Notes: a model not told the origin generated them from the sequence alone. Positions 41,873 to 51,016 are shown, numbered from the stretch's first letter. The stretch: 64,000 nt of DNA from an uncultured Sutterella sp. (GCA_900545275.1 UQYG01000007.1:1-64000), one strand, 5' to 3'. Program-made: numbers and translations.

Positions 41873-42005
41873 CGGCGTTGAAACTGCGGCGCCAGAGGGC
41901 GCCGACGTGGATGGGTGAGAAGGCGGCGCCGCGCTTTGCCTTGCGGGAGGAAAAACGAAGGCGCCCGGAAATGAAGGGTTCCTTTTTGTCGAAGGAACTT
42001 CGCCC

Positions 42006-42521
42006 TCAGTAGGCCGAATCGCGGGGCTTGACGGCTTCGATGTATCGGACGAGCTGATTGATGAGGTCGCTCTCCATGTCGTCGTAGAGGACGTTTTCTT
42101 CCTTTTCGCGCGAAAGGAATTCGCTTTCGTTGTAGCTGATGTCGCGCGTCGTCGAAAGACGGGTCGCCTCAAGCCAGTCGAAGCCTTCGGGCGCGGTGAT
42201 GCGGAATTCGAGCGTGAGCGTGAGTTCGTATTCGCGGGCCTGGCCCATGTCGTTGATCGAGAGGATCTCCCGGTCGCGCTCCTCGCGCAGCAGTTCGAGC
42301 ACGGCGTCGGCCTCGTTGGGGTGATCGACGATCACCACGTCGGAACCCGCGGTGATCGCGCGGCGAAGCTTGTTCGAGAGGCTCGTGTTGACGGGCATCT
42401 GCAGATAGAGCGTGGCGAAGGGGGCGTCGAAGCGCCCGCGAAGGCGAAAGCCGCAGCCCGTGAGAAGAAGAGGGAGACCCGCGAGCATGAGGGCGGCGTC
42501 TCTGCGCGAATAACGTGCCAT
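42006..42521 (-). CDS. lptE: LPS assembly lipoprotein LptE
   Basis: A 171-residue outer-membrane lipoprotein that plugs LptD. The signal ends L-L-L-T-G-C-G-F-R-L-R-G (lipidated Cys about residue 23), and G-C-G-F-R-L-R-G is the canonical LptE start. The signal peptide is unusually Arg-rich before its hydrophobic core (R-Y-S-R-R-D-A-A). The beta-strand segments Y-E-L-T-L-T-L-E-F and T-R-D-I-S-Y-N-E follow. It normally sits directly after leuS; here leuS is 2.9 kb away. Confidence 0.92.
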   Translation of the reverse strand: MARYSRRDAALMLAGLPLLLTGCGFRLRGRFDAPFATLYLQMPVNTSLSNKLRRAITAGSDVVIVDHPNEADAVLELLREERDREILSINDMGQAREYELTLTLEFRITAPEGFDWLEATRLSTTRDISYNESEFLSREKEENVLYDDMESDLINQLVRYIEAVKPRDSAY

Positions 42522-42676
42522 GGGGGATAAACCGTTGAGCTCAGAAGAGTCGACATTGTAGCGTTTTTCTCGCCTTCGCTCGAGAGACGCGAAAGTCCCT
42601 TTCGGGAGGCAGCCCGAGTGACTACGCAAAAGCTCCTACGGCGAACTCCATAGCGGATGTGAGCAGAAGTCAAAAT

Positions 42677-42789
42677 GCGCAAAAGAAGATTTTTTGCGCC
42701 CCGAACGAATGGGAACGCTGCGCTACTATGTACCAACGCACCGAAGGAATTCCCTGCGAAGTACAAAAAACACCGCACCAAAAAATCTT
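42677..42789 (+). promoter_or_regulatory. Leader of aminotransferase with mutually exclusive pairings
   Basis: A local hairpin GCGCAAAA, GAAGA, then TTTTGCGC occupies 42677-42699. The AAGATTTTTTG inside it (42686-42696) is perfectly complementary to CAAAAAATCTT at 42779-42789, six bases before the ACGGAG ribosome site of the aminotransferase. The two pairings exclude each other. The whole 289-base gap (42522-42810) otherwise holds the divergent lptE and aminotransferase promoters and no gene. Confidence 0.45.
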
Positions 42790-42810
42790 TTTTACGGAGT
42801 TGATCTGATC

Positions 42811-44028
42811 ATGACGAAGGAATGCTGTCAGCAAACGTGCCCGACACCCCACTACAGTAAAGGCGGGCGCCCCAAGGGCGCGTCCGTCATCACGGACATT
42901 CTTTCGCTCGCCGCGCGCCCCGAAGTGATCAGCTTCGCGGGCGGCCTGCCGAGCCCGAAGCGCTTCCCGATCGAAGCGGTGAAGGCCGCGGCCTGCAAGG
43001 TGCTCGATGAAAAGGGCGCCGTCGCCCTGCAGTATTCCGCCGCCCCGGGTGTCAAGGAACTGCGCGAAGCGATCGCCGAACAAGAAACGAAGCGCGGCGT
43101 TCCGACTACGGTCGACGAAGTCCTCATCACCTCGGGTTCGCAGCAGGGCCTCGACATGATCGCCCGCCTCTTCCTCGACGAAGGCAGCAAGATGCTCGTC
43201 GAAAGCCCGACCTACATGGGCGCGCTCGGCGCCTTCAACTTCTGCTTCCCCGAATACGTCGAAATGAAGACCGACGACGAGGGGCTCAATCCCGACTGGC
43301 TCGGCGAAGAATGCCGCGGCGCACGCTTTGCGTACGTGATGCCGACCTTCCAGAATCCGTCTGGCCGCACGATCAGCGAGGAACGCCGCCGCAGGCTCTG
43401 CGAAAAGGCCCGCGAATACGACTTCTGGCTCCTTGAAGACGATCCCTACGGCGAAATCTATTTCGGCGAACGTCCCCCGGTCTCGCTTCGCGCCATTGCG
43501 CCCGAACGCACGATCCGCATGAGCTCGATGTCGAAGGTGCTCGCCCCGGGCTTCCGTCTGGGCTACATCGTTGCTCCGAAGCACGTGATCGACGCGCTCA
43601 TCGAAATGAAGCAGTCCGTCGACCTTCACACCTCCACCTTCACGCAGCTCATCACGGCCGAAGTGCTCAAGGGCGGTCTCATGGAAAACCACATGCCGGG
43701 CACGCGCGCGCTTTACGCCGAACAGGCGAAGGCCATGCTCGACGCGCTCGAGGAATTCATGCCCAAGCACCCCGAACTCACGTGGACGAAGCCCACGGGC
43801 GGCATGTTCATCTGGGTGACCTTCCCGAAGGAAATCGACGCGGCCGAACTCATGAAGAAGGTTCTCGCCTCGGACGTTCCCGTCGGCTACGTTCCGGGCT
43901 TCGCCTTCTATGCGACCGAAGCGCGTCACAACGAGGCGCGTCTCTCCTTCGTTACGGTGCCGGTCGACAAGATCCGCGCCGGCGTCGAGTCGATCGCGAA
44001 GGCTCTGAAGGCCGAACTCGGTCTCTGA
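42811..44028 (+). CDS. PLP-dependent aminotransferase (class I, 2-aminoadipate transaminase/LysN-like)
   Basis: A 405-residue fold-type I aminotransferase. I-S-F-A-G-G-L-P-S-P opens the catalytic core, S-G-S-Q-Q-G-L-D is the PLP-phosphate region, N-P-S-G-R-T-I-S holds the conserved Asn/Pro, and M-S-S-M-S-K-V-L-A-P-G-F-R-L-G carries the PLP Lys. The group includes LysN, aromatic and branched-chain aminotransferases and MocR C-domains; substrate is uncertain. There is no N-terminal DNA-binding domain. The N-terminus M-T-K-E-C-C-Q-Q-T-C is Cys-rich. Convergent with a YbiC-like 2-hydroxyacid dehydrogenase, which may act on the same 2-oxo acid pool. Confidence 0.88.
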   Translation: MTKECCQQTCPTPHYSKGGRPKGASVITDILSLAARPEVISFAGGLPSPKRFPIEAVKAAACKVLDEKGAVALQYSAAPGVKELREAIAEQETKRGVPTTVDEVLITSGSQQGLDMIARLFLDEGSKMLVESPTYMGALGAFNFCFPEYVEMKTDDEGLNPDWLGEECRGARFAYVMPTFQNPSGRTISEERRRRLCEKAREYDFWLLEDDPYGEIYFGERPPVSLRAIAPERTIRMSSMSKVLAPGFRLGYIVAPKHVIDALIEMKQSVDLHTSTFTQLITAEVLKGGLMENHMPGTRALYAEQAKAMLDALEEFMPKHPELTWTKPTGGMFIWVTFPKEIDAAELMKKVLASDVPVGYVPGFAFYATEARHNEARLSFVTVPVDKIRAGVESIAKALKAELGL

Positions 44029-44065
44029 TCCTTTTTGGACTTCCTCTGCAAGGCCTCGAGGCGGT

Positions 44066-44086
44066 GAAAGCCCCTCGGGGCTTTTC
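44066..44086 (+). terminator. Terminator of aminotransferase
   Basis: GAAAGCCC, CTCG tetraloop, GGGCTTTTC, 37 bases after the stop. Confidence 0.75.
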
Positions 44087-44101
44087 CGTCTCCGGAAAGG
44101 C

Positions 44102-44134
44102 AAAAACTTCGGGCGGCCCGAAGGCCGCCCGAAG
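44102..44134 (-). terminator. Terminator of YbiC-like dehydrogenase
   Basis: A perfect 11-bp stem (CTTCGGGCGGC and GCCGCCCGAAG, loop CCGAAG); on the minus strand it is followed by TTTTTGCC. Confidence 0.8.
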
Positions 44135-44149
44135 AAAGGGACGCAGGAA

Positions 44150-45220
44150 TCAGCAGGGCATCGGAAGGAGGTGTTCCTCGGGAACGCCGAAGCCTTCGGC
44201 CGCGCGGCGGATGGCGAGCGCTTCGCCTTCCGAGATTTCGACGCCGTGGGCGAGACGGTCTTCACGACGCATGCGTTCGGATTCGCCCGGCGACAAAACG
44301 GGGTGATTCACCGGATCGGGCGCCGGGCTCGACTTCACGTAGTCGATCATGGCGTCCATTTCGTTCTTGAGGAAGTCCATGTCAGTGAGGACCGCGGGAT
44401 CGATCACGAATGCCGTCATGTTGTTGACGATCGAACCGTCGCGCGAGTGACCGGGCTGAATCGTGCCGCCGCCGCTCAAAAGGCCCGCCATGAGTTCGCA
44501 GGCAAAGGCAAGCCCGGAGCCCTTGTGCTTGGCGAAGGCCATGAGGGCGCCGCGCGGCTGATGCCACATGACGGAGGGATCCGTCGTCGGGACGCCTTCT
44601 GTCGTAAGCATCACGGGTTCGTCAAAGGGCTTCTTCGCAAGATAGGCTACGCGGGTCTTGCCCATCGCGACGATCGAGGCGGCGAAGTCGAGAATGAAGG
44701 GACCGTGCTTGTCGGTCGCGGGCATGGCGCAGCAGAAGGGATTCGTGCCGAAGCGTGCGGCAGAGCCGCAGTAGGGCGCAACGAGCGGATCGTACTGGTT
44801 GATGTTGACAAAGTGAATGCTCACCATGCCTGCCGCGGCCGCCTGTTCGCCGTAGGTGCCGATGCGGCCCAAATGGCAGGAATGCTTGATCGTGTAGAGG
44901 CACACGCCCGTTTCCTTGGCGCGCTCGATCGCGATCTTCGTCGCTTCATAGCCCGCGCGCTGACCGTAGCCGAGATTGCCGTTGAACTGCAGCACGGCGC
45001 CCCGGTCCTGTTCGATCGTGGGCGGGGTGTTGGGTTTGAGCTGCCCCTTCTTGAGGTAGTCCGCGTACATGGCGGTCATGCCGATGCCGTGGCTGTCGTG
45101 GCCGCGCAGGTTCGCTTCGAGCATGTGGCGCGCGACGATGTCGGCTTCGTATTCGTCGCTTCCCGAAGCGGTGAGAAAATGTCGGGCGGCGTCTTCGATT
45201 TGACGGGCTGTGTAGCGCAT
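44150..45220 (-). CDS. Malate/L-lactate/ureidoglycolate dehydrogenase family protein (YbiC/HcxB-like)
   Basis: A 356-residue NAD(P)-dependent dehydrogenase of the Ldh_2 (non-Rossmann) family. G-H-D-S-H-G-I-G-M, F-G-T-N-P-F-C, M-G-K-T-R-V-A, G-V-P-T-T-D-P-S-V-M and L-S-G-G-G-T closely follow E. coli YbiC, a reductase of 2-oxo acids including hydroxyphenylpyruvate. The same family contains AllD (ureidoglycolate dehydrogenase), but the AllD-specific stretches (G-I-H-S-H-G, Y-G-T-N-P-L) fit less well. It could still supply the ureidoglycolate oxidation missing from the ureide cluster 30 kb away; sequence leans against it. The ribosome site AGAGGAGAAG fixes the start. Confidence 0.87.
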   Translation of the reverse strand: MRYTARQIEDAARHFLTASGSDEYEADIVARHMLEANLRGHDSHGIGMTAMYADYLKKGQLKPNTPPTIEQDRGAVLQFNGNLGYGQRAGYEATKIAIERAKETGVCLYTIKHSCHLGRIGTYGEQAAAAGMVSIHFVNINQYDPLVAPYCGSAARFGTNPFCCAMPATDKHGPFILDFAASIVAMGKTRVAYLAKKPFDEPVMLTTEGVPTTDPSVMWHQPRGALMAFAKHKGSGLAFACELMAGLLSGGGTIQPGHSRDGSIVNNMTAFVIDPAVLTDMDFLKNEMDAMIDYVKSSPAPDPVNHPVLSPGESERMRREDRLAHGVEISEGEALAIRRAAEGFGVPEEHLLPMPC

Positions 45221-45374
45221 GGGCTTCTCCTCTTGTCGGTTGTTTGTTCGGGGCGGAAGATCCCCATCATTTGAGTGTAGTGCCGAAGGAGAGGACAGCC
45301 GTGGGACGTTTTCCCTAGACCGCTTGGAAGACGTCAGAAAAGACGAAGAATCCTCACGGCAGAAGGTGAGGAAC

Positions 45375-45418
45375 AAAAAGAGAAAGGCCCGGCCTTCCGT
45401 ACGGGAAGGTCGGGCCTT
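45375..45418 (-). terminator. Intrinsic terminator of leuS
   Basis: A 15-bp stem (AAGGCCCGGCCTTCC with GGAAGGTCGGGCCTT, one wobble) around a short loop, followed on the minus strand by TTTCTCTTTTT, 17 bases after leuS. Confidence 0.9.
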
Positions 45419-45435
45419 GCGGACCGTGGAAGCCG

Positions 45436-48072
45436 TCAGTTCGCAACGACGTTCACGAGCTTGTTGCGCACCACGATGATCTTGCGCACCGTGAGGCCGT
45501 TCGTGAACTTCTGTACGTCGGGATTCGCGAGGGCGGCGGCTTCGATCGCTTCGCGGTCGGCGTCGACGTCGACCGTGATCTGACCACGCAGTTTCCCGTT
45601 CACCTGTACGACGAGCTTCAATTCGTCGGCCTTGAGAGCGGCTTCGTCCACCTTGGGCCAGGGCGCGTCGATGAGTTCGCCGATCGCTTCGATGTAGCCG
45701 AGTTCGCCCCAGATCGCCGTCGTGATGTGCGGAGCGACCGGGTAGAGCGTACGCAGAAGAATCGAGGCGGATTCGGCGCGCACGGCGTCGGCCGCTTCGC
45801 CCGCCTCGCGGAAGGCGTCGAGCGCGTTGAAGATCTTCATGCAGGCCGAGACGACCGTGTTGTACTGCATGCGGTCGAAGTCGAATTCGGCCTGGCGAAG
45901 CGACGCGTGCACTTCACGGCGAAGCGCCTTGGCTTCGTGCGAAAGCGTGAGGCCTTCGAAGGTCTTCGCGGCGGTGCGGACCGCGTCGCGGTTCGCATAG
46001 GCCCAGTTCCAGACGCGGCGCAGGAAGCGGAAGGTCCCTTCGGCGCCGGAATTGGACCAGGCGGCGGACTGATCGGGAGGACCGGCGAACATCACGAAGC
46101 TGCGGGCCGTGTCGGCGCCGTACTTCTTGATGATGTCGCGCGGTTCAACGACGTTGTTCTTCGACTTCGACATCTTTTCGATGCCGCCCAAGACGACGGG
46201 TTCGCCGTCGGCCTTGAGGATGGCGCCCACCGGACGGCCCTTTTCGTCGTACTGCACTTCGACTTCGTCGGGGTAGTACCAGATCTTGCGGCCGTCTTCT
46301 CCCATGCGGTAGTAGCACTCGGCCATGAGCATGCCCTGCGTGAAGAGGCGCGTGAAGGGCTCGTCGTACTTGACGAGGCCCATGTCGCGCATCACCTTCG
46401 TCCAGAAGCGCGCGTAGAGGAGGTGCAACACCGCGTGCTCGATGCCGCCGATGTACTGATCCATCGGCATCCAGTAGTCGTTGCGCGAGTCGACCATCGC
46501 CGTGTCGCAGTCGGGCGAGCAGTAGCGCTGGAAGTACCAGGAGCTGTCGACGAAGGTGTCCATCGTGTCGGTTTCGCGAAGAGCTTCGCCGCCGCACTTC
46601 GGGCACTTGCAGTGCAGGAACGATTCGCACTTCGTAAGGGGATTGCCGCTTCCGTCCGGAACGAGGTCTTCCGGCAGAACGACCGGGAGGTCTTCGTAGG
46701 GAACCGGAACGGGACCGCACTTCAGGCAGTTGATCATCGGGATGGGCGTGCCCCAATAGCGCTGACGAGAGATGCCCCAGTCGCGCAGACGGAACTTCAC
46801 TTCCTTCTTGCCGAGGCCCTTTTCTTCAAGCGCGCGGGCGATGGCGTCGAAGGCGGCGTGGAAGCCCAGTCCGTCGAATTCTCCGGAGTTGACGAGCTTC
46901 GACTCGTCGCTCTTTTCGCCGTACCACTCCTGCCAGGCGTCGGTCGAATATTCCTTGCCGTTGAAACTCACGACCTGAATGATCGGCATGCCGTACTTCT
47001 TCGCAAAGGCGAAGTCGCGTTCGTCGTGCGAGGGAACGCCCATGACGGCGCCTTCGCCGTAGCCCATGAGGACGTAGTTGGCGACGTAGACTTCGACGGG
47101 CTTGCCCGTGATCGGGTGACGCACGAAGAAGCCCGTGGGAATGCCTTCCTTTTCCTTGGTGGCGATGTCGGCTTCGCTGACGCCGCCCTTGCGGCATTCT
47201 TCAATGAAGGCCTGGAGGTCGGGACGGCCTTCGGAGAGACGCAGTGCGAGCGGATGCTCGGCGGCGATCGCGACGAAGGTGACGCCCATCAGGGTGTCGG
47301 GACGCGTCGTGTAGCAGGAGAGGAGCTTTTCTTCGCCGTCGATTTCATAGGGGAAGGAAAGCGTCACGCCTTCGGAACGGCCGATCCAGTGTTCCTGCAT
47401 GCGGCGGACCTGTTCGGGCCAGCCCGTGAGCTTTTCGATGTCGTCGAGAAGTTCCTGGGCGTACTGCGTGATACCGAGGTAGTAGCCGGGGATTTCACGC
47501 TTTTCCACGATCGCGCCCGAGCGCCAGCCGCGGCCTTCGATCACCTGTTCGTTGGCGAGGACGGTCTTGTCGACCGGGTCCCAGTTGACGATCTGGGTCT
47601 TGCGGTAGGCGATGCCCTTTTCGTACATCTTCAGGAAGAGCCACTGGTTCCAACGGTAGTAGTCGGGCTTGCAGGTGGCGACTTCTCGCGACCAGTCGAA
47701 GGCGAGGCCGAGCGGCTCCATCTGCGCCTTCATGTCGGCGATGTTGTTGTACGTCCATTCGGCCGGAGCGACCTTCTTGGCGATGGCTGCGTTTTCGGCG
47801 GGCAGACCGAAGGCGTCCCACCCCATCGGGGTCATGACGTTGTACCCCTTCATGCGGTAGTAGCGGTACATCACGTCGTTGAGGGTGTAGTTGCGAACGT
47901 GTCCCATGTGAAGCTTGCCGCTCGGATAGGGCAGCATGGAGCAGACATAGAACTTGGGCTTGGGTTGACCGTTGGCGTCAAGAGCGTGCTCGACGGCGCG
48001 GTAGACGTCCTTGGCCTTCCATTGGGCCTGGACTTCCGACTCGACGGCCTGGGGAGAATAGGTCTCGCGCAT
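45436..48072 (-). CDS. leuS: Leucine--tRNA ligase
   Basis: An 878-residue class I synthetase with editing domain. It starts M-R-E-T-Y-S-P-Q-A-V-E; the HIGH-type motif is H-M-G-H-V-R-N (about 46) and the KMSKS loop K-M-S-K-S-K-N. The editing-site segment Y-T-T-R-P-D-T-L-M-G and a zinc-type C-P-K-C pair are visible. The upstream in-frame extension overlaps the divergent helicase promoter and is rejected. It shares a divergent promoter region (48073-48317) with the helicase gene. Confidence 0.97.
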   Translation of the reverse strand: MRETYSPQAVESEVQAQWKAKDVYRAVEHALDANGQPKPKFYVCSMLPYPSGKLHMGHVRNYTLNDVMYRYYRMKGYNVMTPMGWDAFGLPAENAAIAKKVAPAEWTYNNIADMKAQMEPLGLAFDWSREVATCKPDYYRWNQWLFLKMYEKGIAYRKTQIVNWDPVDKTVLANEQVIEGRGWRSGAIVEKREIPGYYLGITQYAQELLDDIEKLTGWPEQVRRMQEHWIGRSEGVTLSFPYEIDGEEKLLSCYTTRPDTLMGVTFVAIAAEHPLALRLSEGRPDLQAFIEECRKGGVSEADIATKEKEGIPTGFFVRHPITGKPVEVYVANYVLMGYGEGAVMGVPSHDERDFAFAKKYGMPIIQVVSFNGKEYSTDAWQEWYGEKSDESKLVNSGEFDGLGFHAAFDAIARALEEKGLGKKEVKFRLRDWGISRQRYWGTPIPMINCLKCGPVPVPYEDLPVVLPEDLVPDGSGNPLTKCESFLHCKCPKCGGEALRETDTMDTFVDSSWYFQRYCSPDCDTAMVDSRNDYWMPMDQYIGGIEHAVLHLLYARFWTKVMRDMGLVKYDEPFTRLFTQGMLMAECYYRMGEDGRKIWYYPDEVEVQYDEKGRPVGAILKADGEPVVLGGIEKMSKSKNNVVEPRDIIKKYGADTARSFVMFAGPPDQSAAWSNSGAEGTFRFLRRVWNWAYANRDAVRTAAKTFEGLTLSHEAKALRREVHASLRQAEFDFDRMQYNTVVSACMKIFNALDAFREAGEAADAVRAESASILLRTLYPVAPHITTAIWGELGYIEAIGELIDAPWPKVDEAALKADELKLVVQVNGKLRGQITVDVDADREAIEAAALANPDVQKFTNGLTVRKIIVVRNKLVNVVAN

Positions 48073-48317
48073 TACGCTGATCCAAAAGTTGAGTAGGGAA
48101 GAAGAATAACGAGAAAGTATACCTTTTCGGCGGCGGACCGATTGCGCGGGAGAGAAGAGAGATCGCACGGCGGCAAACCCGCTACTCGATTTTCCGTAGC
48201 GTTTTTGTGGCTGAATCCGATGCGCGGGGACGCTTTGTGCTAACTTTGACGGTCCCTGCCGAAGCTTCGAGCGACAATAATTTTCCTTCGGCGAACCGAC
48301 CACAGGAGACGGCCGCG

Positions 48318-50732
48318 ATGGCAAACATTTTGGAAAATCTCAACGAGCGGCAGCTTCAGGCCGTGACGGCGCCCGAAAAGAGCGTCCTCATCTTGGCGGG
48401 CGCGGGCTCGGGAAAGACCCGTGTTCTGACGACCCGCATCGCGTGGCTCCTCGAAAGGGGCGCCTGCCGCACTTCCGAAATCCTCGCCGTGACCTTCACG
48501 AACAAGGCCGCGCGCGAAATGCTCACGCGCCTCGAGGCGATGCTCCCCTATGATCTGCGCAACATGTGGGTCGGCACCTTCCACGGGCTCTGCAACCGCA
48601 TTCTGCGCCGTCACGCCGAAGCGGCGGGCCTGCCGAAGACATTTCAGATCCTCGACTCGGGCGATCAACTCTCGATGGTGAAGCGCATCATGAAGGCCCA
48701 CAACGTCGATATCGAGACGGTGGACCCGCGCAAGATCCAGAACTACATCAACTGGCAAAAGGAGCACGGCATCCGCTCCTGGTCGCAGCAGCTCTCCGAA
48801 GACCTCCCCGAGCAGGTGAACCTTTACCGCGCCTACGAGGAGGCCTGTCAGCGGGAAGGGGTCGTCGACTTCGGGGAACTCCTTCTTCGATGCTACGAAC
48901 TTCTCGACCGCAACGAAATCGTGCGTTCCCACTATCAGGGGCGCTTCCGTCACATCCTCGTCGACGAATTTCAGGACACGAACGTCCTGCAGTACCGATG
49001 GCTTCAGGTTTTGGCCGGTCTCGGTTCGGGCCGCGAAAACGCGAGCGTGAACGCCGTCTTCGCCGTGGGCGACGACGATCAGTCGATCTACGCCTTCCGC
49101 GGCGCGAACGTCGGCAACATGGCCGACTTCGTGCGCGACTTCCGCACGGGCGAGCCGATCCGCCTCGAGCAGAACTACCGCTCCACCTCGACGATCCTTA
49201 ACGCCGCCAACGCCATCATTTCCCACAACGACGATCGCCTCGGGAAGAATCTCTGGACGAGCGGCGCAGCGGGCGACAAAATTCTGCTGCAGCGCTTCGA
49301 CGACGACGCCGAAGAGGCGCGCGACGTCAAGCGCCTCGTCATGAAGTGCCGCGCGCGCGGCGACGACTACACCGACTGCGCCGTGCTCTACCGCATGAAC
49401 GCGCAGTCGCGCATCCTCGAACAGACCTTCACGAACGCCGGCATTCCTTTCCGCATCTACGGAGGACAGCGCTTCTTCGAGCGAGCCGAAGTGAAGCACG
49501 TCCTCGCCTACATGCGTCTTCTCGACAATCCGACGGACGACACGAGCTTCCTGCGCGTCGTGAACTTCCCGACCCGAGGAATCGGGGCGAAGACGATCGA
49601 CAATCTGACGCTCGAAGCCCGCGCGATGCAGACGAGTCTCTGGGGAGCGCTCACGATGGAAAACCGTCCGATGCCGCCCAAGCTCGTAGCCTTCCGTTCG
49701 CTCATCGAGTCGCTTCGCGAAAAGGCCGAAGGAAAGACTCTGTCCGAAGTGGCACGCCTCGTCATTCAGGGCTCGGGCCTCAAGGCTCACTATGAGAAGG
49801 AGCGCGACGGCGAAGACCGCATCGCCAACATGAACGAAGTGATGTCGGCCGCGGACGGATACTGTCAGAACGAAGGGGTGAGCTTCGACGTCGACGCCTT
49901 CACGCCCTTCAACGAGGACGGCCTCACCCCCCTGCAGGGCTTCCTCTCGCAGGCCACCCTCGAAGCGGGCGACAAGAACGAGACCGAGACGGTTGACGCC
50001 GTGCAGCTCATGACCGTACACGCCGCCAAGGGGCTCGAATTCAAGAACGTCTTCATCGTGGGGCTCGAAGAGGGGATCTTTCCGCACTTCTCGGCCGTGC
50101 GCGACAACCGTCAGGGCAGCAAGGGGCTCGCCGAAGAGCGGCGCCTCATGTACGTGGCCGTGACGCGCGCGAAGCGCCGCCTTTATCTTTCGCATTGCCG
50201 CAACCGGCGCGTGAACGGCGAATTCCGCCAGAACCCCGAGAGTCAGTTCATCGGGGAAATTCCGGCGGAGCTCGTCAACGACCAGCGCACGGACGACGAT
50301 TACGACTACGCCTATGAGTCTCCCTACCGCCGCCGCTCTTCCGAGTATGGTTGGGAGCGCCCCTCCTTCGGCGGATCGCGCGGACGCGAATCCTACGGCC
50401 GTTCCTCCTACGGCCGCGATTACGGCGGCGACGAGCGCCGCGGCTCGCGCTACGGTTCGGGCGGTGCCTCCCGCTGGGGCGCGAAGACGAACGAACCGAA
50501 GAGCTACGTCGACGAGGCGACCTTGAAGAAGATCCGCGCCGAGGCGAGCGGTCAGACGGACGCGGGACTTCGTCCGGGGACGCGCCTTCGTCACGAAACC
50601 TTCGGCGAGGGGATCGTACAGTCGCTGCAGGGAGTAGGTTCGACGCTTCGCGTCAAAATCGAGTTTGAAAACCACGGATTGAAGGAAGTTCTCTGGGACT
50701 TCGCCAAGAACCGAACGAAGATCCTCGATTGA
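48318..50732 (+). CDS. UvrD/Rep/PcrA-type 3'-5' DNA helicase with Arg/Gly/Tyr-rich linker
   Basis: An 804-residue superfamily 1A helicase. Motifs are G-A-G-S-G-K-T (Walker A, about 28), D-E-F-Q-D-T-N, D-D-D-Q-S-I-Y-A-F-R-G-A, L-E-Q-N-Y-R-S and V-A-V-T-R-A-K-R-R-L. Residues 661-720 form a low-complexity Tyr/Arg/Ser/Gly linker with repeated S-Y-G-R units. Residues 745-804 are a PcrA-like tudor domain (G-T-R-L-R-H-E-T-F-G-E-G), which contacts RNA polymerase in PcrA/UvrD. The start at 48318 follows CAGGAGA; 37 upstream codons are rejected. Confidence 0.93.
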   Translation: MANILENLNERQLQAVTAPEKSVLILAGAGSGKTRVLTTRIAWLLERGACRTSEILAVTFTNKAAREMLTRLEAMLPYDLRNMWVGTFHGLCNRILRRHAEAAGLPKTFQILDSGDQLSMVKRIMKAHNVDIETVDPRKIQNYINWQKEHGIRSWSQQLSEDLPEQVNLYRAYEEACQREGVVDFGELLLRCYELLDRNEIVRSHYQGRFRHILVDEFQDTNVLQYRWLQVLAGLGSGRENASVNAVFAVGDDDQSIYAFRGANVGNMADFVRDFRTGEPIRLEQNYRSTSTILNAANAIISHNDDRLGKNLWTSGAAGDKILLQRFDDDAEEARDVKRLVMKCRARGDDYTDCAVLYRMNAQSRILEQTFTNAGIPFRIYGGQRFFERAEVKHVLAYMRLLDNPTDDTSFLRVVNFPTRGIGAKTIDNLTLEARAMQTSLWGALTMENRPMPPKLVAFRSLIESLREKAEGKTLSEVARLVIQGSGLKAHYEKERDGEDRIANMNEVMSAADGYCQNEGVSFDVDAFTPFNEDGLTPLQGFLSQATLEAGDKNETETVDAVQLMTVHAAKGLEFKNVFIVGLEEGIFPHFSAVRDNRQGSKGLAEERRLMYVAVTRAKRRLYLSHCRNRRVNGEFRQNPESQFIGEIPAELVNDQRTDDDYDYAYESPYRRRSSEYGWERPSFGGSRGRESYGRSSYGRDYGGDERRGSRYGSGGASRWGAKTNEPKSYVDEATLKKIRAEASGQTDAGLRPGTRLRHETFGEGIVQSLQGVGSTLRVKIEFENHGLKEVLWDFAKNRTKILD

Positions 50733-50737
50733 GACAA

Positions 50738-50771
50738 GTACAACGGAATACGCATCGGTTTTCCGTCGTAC
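50738..50771 (+). terminator. Hairpin after helicase gene
   Basis: GTACAACGGAA and TTCCGTCGTAC arms (one mismatch) begin 5 bases after the stop codon. No T run follows, so termination strength is doubtful. Confidence 0.45.
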
Positions 50772-50828
50772 TTCCGGGAAACCGCGGTGAATCGCCTCGG
50801 AACCTGCTACAATTCGCCTTCTCCGGCA

Positions 50829-50904
50829 GGGCCCATAGTTCAACAGGATAGAATGGTCCCCTCCTAAGGGACAGCTCTGAGTTCGAGTCTCGGTGGGCCT
50901 GCCA
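50829..50904 (+). tRNA. tRNA-Arg (anticodon CCU)
   Basis: A 76-base cloverleaf including encoded CCA. The acceptor GGGCCCA pairs with TGGGCCT; the discriminator base is G. The anticodon stem GTCCC/GGGAC encloses loop CTCCTAA, giving anticodon CCT, which reads AGG. The T arm is CTGAG/CTCGG with TTCGAGT loop. The segment downstream becomes sharply AT-rich. Confidence 0.95.
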
Positions 50905-50933
50905 GATTTTTTTGTATTGCTGGAGTGTGTGAA

Positions 50934-50967
50934 TAAACGATTTCTACGTAAATTGTTTATTTTTTTT
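50934..50967 (+). terminator. Terminator of tRNA-Arg
   Basis: TAAACGATTT and AAATTGTTTA (one wobble) around CTACGT, followed by eight T residues, 30 bases after the tRNA end. Confidence 0.8.
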
Positions 50968-50989
50968 CTCGGCAATCTTTTTTTTCGAA

Positions 50990-51016
50990 CCCTCGACGGT
51001 CTGGTCGGGGGTTTTT
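50990..51016 (+). terminator. Second terminator after tRNA-Arg
   Basis: CCCTCGAC and GTCGGGGG (one G-U) around GGTCTG, then TTTTT. Backs up the preceding terminator. Confidence 0.7.

Noticed and set aside
44150..45220. Calling the Ldh_2-family dehydrogenase allD
   Set aside because: Motifs follow YbiC more closely than AllD, and the gene is about 26 kb from the ureide cluster with no shared control element seen.
45727..48096. A 789-codon plus-strand frame opposite leuS
   Set aside because: Antisense to leuS, which has both class I synthetase signatures; no ribosome site or family.
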